NCBI GenBank assembly: GCA_002391555.1 | Contig: DGFG01000105.1 | Span: 1-18,913 of the forward strand | Direction: 5' to 3' | Origin: Firmicutes bacterium UBA3906 | Lineage (GTDB): Bacteria > Bacillota > Clostridia > Caldicoprobacterales > DTU083 | Length of the DNA stretch: 18,913 nucleotides | Shown: positions 15,923 to 18,913 of the stretch, piece by piece | Layout: every line of letters starts with the position of its first letter | How positions within the stretch are numbered: position 1 is the first letter of the stretch | The notes under the pieces: model-generated | The model's input: the letters and a program-made list of their open reading frames with translations, nothing else | Told to the model about the DNA's origin: nothing | Database searches by the model: none | Translations under genes and position numbers: made by a program

Positions 15923-17823
15923 TGGTCTGCTTCCCCCTTGTCCTCCTGGTAGTACTTGCCCTGGGCCGTAAACATCCTTTTATATAGGCCTTCCTGTCCT
16001 ATTAGCTCATCATGGGTCCCCTCCTGGCTAATGGACCCTCCATCTAGTAGGACTATCCTGTCACAAAACCTAGTTGAAGCTAGGCGGTGGGAGATAAATA
16101 GGGCTGTCTTTCCAGACAAGATTGAATCAAACTCCCTATAGATTTTCTCCTCTGCCAGGGCGTCTAGGGCCGCAGTTGGCTCATCCATTATCATCATAAG
16201 GCTGTCCTTGCGATATAGGGCCCTTGCAATAGCTAGCTTTTGGTTTTCACCGCCTGAAAAGATAATGCCATCATCCTCTACTACCTTTAGCACAGGCGAA
16301 TCAATCCCCTTAGGCAGGCTAGAAACCTTTTCCCACAAGCCGGCTTGCTTTAGGCAGTCAACTACCCGGTCCCGGTCAATATCTATATCAGCTGCTGCCA
16401 CATTCTCTGCAATTGTAAGGGCTAGGGGCTGAACTTCTTGAAAAACTACCCCAAATAGGGAAAAGAGTTCTCGCTGGGCTATGGTCCTTGTGTCGATCCC
16501 ATTTATCAGGATCTGGCCCTTTGTTGGCTGATAAAGGCCTGTTATAAGCTTTACCAAAGTAGTCTTGCCTGCACCATTTACCCCTACCAGAGCACATTTC
16601 TCCCCAGGCTCAATAACTAGGTTTAGGTCCTTTAGTATCAGCTTGTCTGAACCGGGATAATGAAAGGAGACATCCCTTAGCTCAAGCCTAATTGACTTTA
16701 GTCCCTCCCTGTCTATATGCATATCTCCGCCTGTGGAAACAAGGTCTGCCTCAATCAGGTCAATTGCATCTCCATAGTAGAGGGTCTCACCCTTTACAAA
16801 GGCCAGGCCCTGGGCAAAGTTTTGGACTGTTTGAGTAAAGAGGGTAACAGCTGTTAGGAGCATGACAAAGGCCTCAATAGAAATACTAGCCTTGTCTAGC
16901 TGTAGGGCTAGAACAATAAAACTAACAATATCAATTAAAACTAGGGCAGCAGACTCTAAAAAGGACAATTGTAGCTCACGCATGGTAAAGGCCTTGTAAA
17001 GTTTTTCATAAGCTAAGAGAAGGGGCTTAAATGCCCTTTGGAATCGGTCCTCCATCCTAAATAGCCGCATATCCTTTCCATAGCGAAAGTCCGAAGCCTC
17101 TCTAGCAAACTTGCCCGACCGCCTGCCAACCCTTTGAAGCTCTTCCCTGCGCCTATGCTTGTAGCTGGTAATATTTCTTTGGGCCAAGTAAAAAACTATT
17201 ACAAATACAATAGCTACAAGTGCTATAAGTGGGCTGACCATAAATAAAAGGCCACCTAGTAGGATAAGTGAAATAAAGGTCCCACCCAGTTCAAAGATTT
17301 TATGGTATGACCCCTCAAGTCCTGTGTTATTACTTGCTAGGCTACGGCTCCAGTTACCCAGGTCATCTAAAAAGGAGGGGTTTTCATATAAGCCATAATC
17401 CATGGTCATGTGCTTATCTAGCATTTTGTTTAGTGCCTTTAATCTAAGGAGCATAAATTTTGTTGAGTTTCGCCCCTTCAGCTGGCTAGATACAGATGTA
17501 CATAAAATAAAGAGGGCTGCATAAAGGCCTGCCACCATAATTAGCCTACTAGCCTCTACATTTGCTTCAGTCAGTAAGCCAACCAGTATATGTACAATTA
17601 ATACTGAAAGCAGGGGTAAAAGGCCACTAAAGATTGCATATCCAATAGAGGCGGCCACCAGGCCCCCATCTTTAAGTACAGGCCTGTACATATCTTTTAA
17701 AAGATCTAACATAGAATGCTTTTCTGTGTGTAAGTACTTTTTTCGGGTCTCCTTATCTAATAGCTCTATGGCTAAATTTTTGCGAAATCCAGTTTCCTTG
17801 CTGCTATTTACCTGTGTCTGCAC
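15919..17823 (-). CDS. ABC exporter half-transporter (first subunit)
   Basis: A 634-residue half-transporter with a cytosolic N-terminal extension of about 50 residues, a membrane domain with hydrophobic helices from about 55 to 335, and an NBD from about 378. NBD motifs are GVNGAGKTT (414-422), Q-loop Gln462, signature FSGGE (522-526) instead of LSGGQ, MIMDE (544-548) with Glu548, AALD and His579. The start is GTG at 17823, supported by GGAGGAA inside the end of the regulator gene with about 7 bases of spacing. It lies 4 bp after the regulator stop and overlaps the next exporter gene by 4 bp, so all three are one operon. Both subunits keep a Walker B glutamate, so sequence does not show a plainly dead ATP site. 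Confidence 0.88.
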   Translation of the reverse strand: MQTQVNSSKETGFRKNLAIELLDKETRKKYLHTEKHSMLDLLKDMYRPVLKDGGLVAASIGYAIFSGLLPLLSVLIVHILVGLLTEANVEASRLIMVAGLYAALFILCTSVSSQLKGRNSTKFMLLRLKALNKMLDKHMTMDYGLYENPSFLDDLGNWSRSLASNNTGLEGSYHKIFELGGTFISLILLGGLLFMVSPLIALVAIVFVIVFYLAQRNITSYKHRRREELQRVGRRSGKFAREASDFRYGKDMRLFRMEDRFQRAFKPLLLAYEKLYKAFTMRELQLSFLESAALVLIDIVSFIVLALQLDKASISIEAFVMLLTAVTLFTQTVQNFAQGLAFVKGETLYYGDAIDLIEADLVSTGGDMHIDREGLKSIRLELRDVSFHYPGSDKLILKDLNLVIEPGEKCALVGVNGAGKTTLVKLITGLYQPTKGQILINGIDTRTIAQRELFSLFGVVFQEVQPLALTIAENVAAADIDIDRDRVVDCLKQAGLWEKVSSLPKGIDSPVLKVVEDDGIIFSGGENQKLAIARALYRKDSLMMIMDEPTAALDALAEEKIYREFDSILSGKTALFISHRLASTRFCDRIVLLDGGSISQEGTHDELIGQEGLYKRMFTAQGKYYQEDKGEADQ

Positions 17824-17827
17824 TATT

Positions 17828-18913
17828 TTATTCCTCCGTCCTACTTCTACTTGCCATATTTTCTAGGACCTCAGCTAGCTGCTTTAGCTCCTCCTCGTTG
17901 ATAGAGTAATAGGACCGCCTTCCCTCAATCCTGACTCCAACTAACATGGCCTGCTGGAGTGTGGCCAGGTGGTGGGAAAGGGTTGCGGCAGTAAGGCCCA
18001 AGGCATCAGCTAACTCTTGAACATACTGGGGCCTTATGGACAGCTGGCGGATGATCTCATAGCGGGTTGGATCAGATATGGCCTTAAGCTGCTTTTTAGC
18101 CATCTTGTCCCGGTATTTGCTCCTGTCTTTTAGTTGGTTGAGCTCACTGAATAAAAGCCCTACTCCCATTAGGAGCCTTAACCGTCTCCAGGCTGAAAAG
18201 CGGATTGACATGGAGCCATAGGAGACAATGCCAAGCACCATATAGACCTTGTCACCACTACGAAAGCCATCTGCACTTATGAGCAGCTGGCCAAACAGGT
18301 CTAGGTAAAAATCAAGGCCCCCCTCACTGTTTAGCTGTTTAATTTTTTCTTCATACCTGGCCTTGACCAAGGGGTAATGCTTGCTGCAGATCTGCTCTAG
18401 CTCTAATAGGCAGTTTTTGATCAGGTCATAATAGGTATCAATGTCCTGAAAGTAACGCAAAAGAAGGAGCTGATCACTATCGGAGATGGGCATCTGTCCA
18501 ATAACCTTAAAAAGCTCTCCCATATCAAAGTCAGGATGGGTAACCTTATCACACCAGTCCTGTGATTCGGGAGCTTCTAAATCATAGTCAGCACCTAGGC
18601 CAGCCAAATCATAGAGACCTGCCAGGCAGGAGGTCACAAAACCGTCCCTGGATAATTGCTTTGCCGACTCAAGATCATTCATAATAAGGGCCCTCTTTAA
18701 AAAGCCACTCATGTCCTTTTCATGGTCAACTACCCTAAGGGCAAAGTAGGGTCCTAGCACTCCTAGATTGCCAGCTACCCTTATTAGATCCCTCTTGCAG
18801 TTAGCATAGTAGTTATAGACGTCAGAAAACCTTGCGTCAATTTCTAAGCTGGCAAGGGAAAAGCTATCTGGATTGTCTACCAATGACTTCCTTTGCCAGG
18901 CCTCCTCCCAGGC
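17828..18913 (-). CDS. ArsR-type winged-helix regulator with large N-terminal domain, 5' end outside window
   Basis: The frame is open from the window edge (residues AWEEAWQRKS before a TTG at 18883) to the stop at 17828, so I treat it as partial; 362 codons are visible. The C-terminal 85 or so residues form an ArsR-family helix-turn-helix: SDPTRYEIIRQL, then ELADALGLTAATLSHHLATL as helix-turn-recognition helix, and a basic GRRSYYSI wing. The ELCVCDL cysteine metal site of ArsR/SmtB is absent. The 260 residues before it are mostly helical and charged. I do not recognise them with certainty, though similar large domains precede ArsR-type helices in Clostridia next to ABC exporters. It probably controls the two exporter genes behind it, perhaps by sensing the exported compound; that is inference. 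Confidence 0.8.
   Translation of the reverse strand, partial: AWEEAWQRKSLVDNPDSFSLASLEIDARFSDVYNYYANCKRDLIRVAGNLGVLGPYFALRVVDHEKDMSGFLKRALIMNDLESAKQLSRDGFVTSCLAGLYDLAGLGADYDLEAPESQDWCDKVTHPDFDMGELFKVIGQMPISDSDQLLLLRYFQDIDTYYDLIKNCLLELEQICSKHYPLVKARYEEKIKQLNSEGGLDFYLDLFGQLLISADGFRSGDKVYMVLGIVSYGSMSIRFSAWRRLRLLMGVGLLFSELNQLKDRSKYRDKMAKKQLKAISDPTRYEIIRQLSIRPQYVQELADALGLTAATLSHHLATLQQAMLVGVRIEGRRSYYSINEEELKQLAEVLENMASRSRTEE

Noticed and set aside
17828..18883. TTG at 18883 as the true start of the regulator
   Set aside because: The frame stays open to the window edge and the upstream residues (AWEEAWQRKS) look like protein; the purine-rich stretch before TTG is placed too close. A partial gene is more likely, though this cannot be settled here.

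Overview
The window looks like a chromosomal segment from a fermentative, low-to-mid-GC Bacillota (Clostridia-like). The reasons are strong Shine-Dalgarno sites, several TTG/GTG starts, an argGHCJBD operon with ARG-box-like operators, a lipoprotein sugar-binding protein, a LiaF-like envelope protein, and heavy use of ATA (Ile), CTA (Leu) and AGG (Arg) codons. I cannot name the genus. No rRNA, tRNA, CRISPR array, insertion sequence or phage gene is visible. Fifteen protein genes fill most of the window.

Region 1 (1-6314, minus strand) is a tightly packed arginine biosynthesis operon read argG-argH-argC-argJ-argB-argD; argD runs off the left edge. ArgJ, ArgB, ArgC and ArgD convert glutamate through acetylated intermediates to ornithine with acetyl recycling. 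ArgG and ArgH convert citrulline to arginine. Ornithine carbamoyltransferase (argF) is not in the window. Upstream of argG is a good sigma-A-type promoter (TTGCAT, 17 bp, TATAAT) with an ARG-box palindrome lying across the -35 and spacer. Two further half-matching boxes lie about 150 and 275 bp further upstream.

Region 2 (6661-9621, minus strand) holds three envelope genes: a PAP2-family membrane phosphatase, a LiaF-like protein with its own promoter, and a polytopic GT-C-like membrane glycosyltransferase candidate. They probably concern the cell envelope, but the substrate of each is unknown.

Region 3 (9842-13855, plus strand) is a three-gene ABC importer of the ChvE-GguA-GguB (multiple monosaccharide) type: lipoprotein binding protein, double-NBD ATPase and permease. 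A perfect 15-bp inverted repeat separates the binding-protein gene from the ATPase gene. A bidirectional terminator follows the permease gene.

Region 4 (13948-18913, minus strand) is convergent with region 3. It holds a regulator with a C-terminal ArsR-type winged helix and a large unrecognised N-terminal part (5' end cut by the window), followed by two half-size ABC exporters that overlap by 4 bp and probably form a heterodimer. One of the two has an asparagine in place of a Walker A glycine. Between the convergent operons lies a degenerate 41-42 bp tandem repeat.

Most of this is well-understood metabolism and transport. I do not see a clear new defence or mobile system. The points most worth a second look are the unusually high density of CTAG (about 150 by hand count), the regulator-exporter module, the degenerate tandem repeat and the envelope trio.
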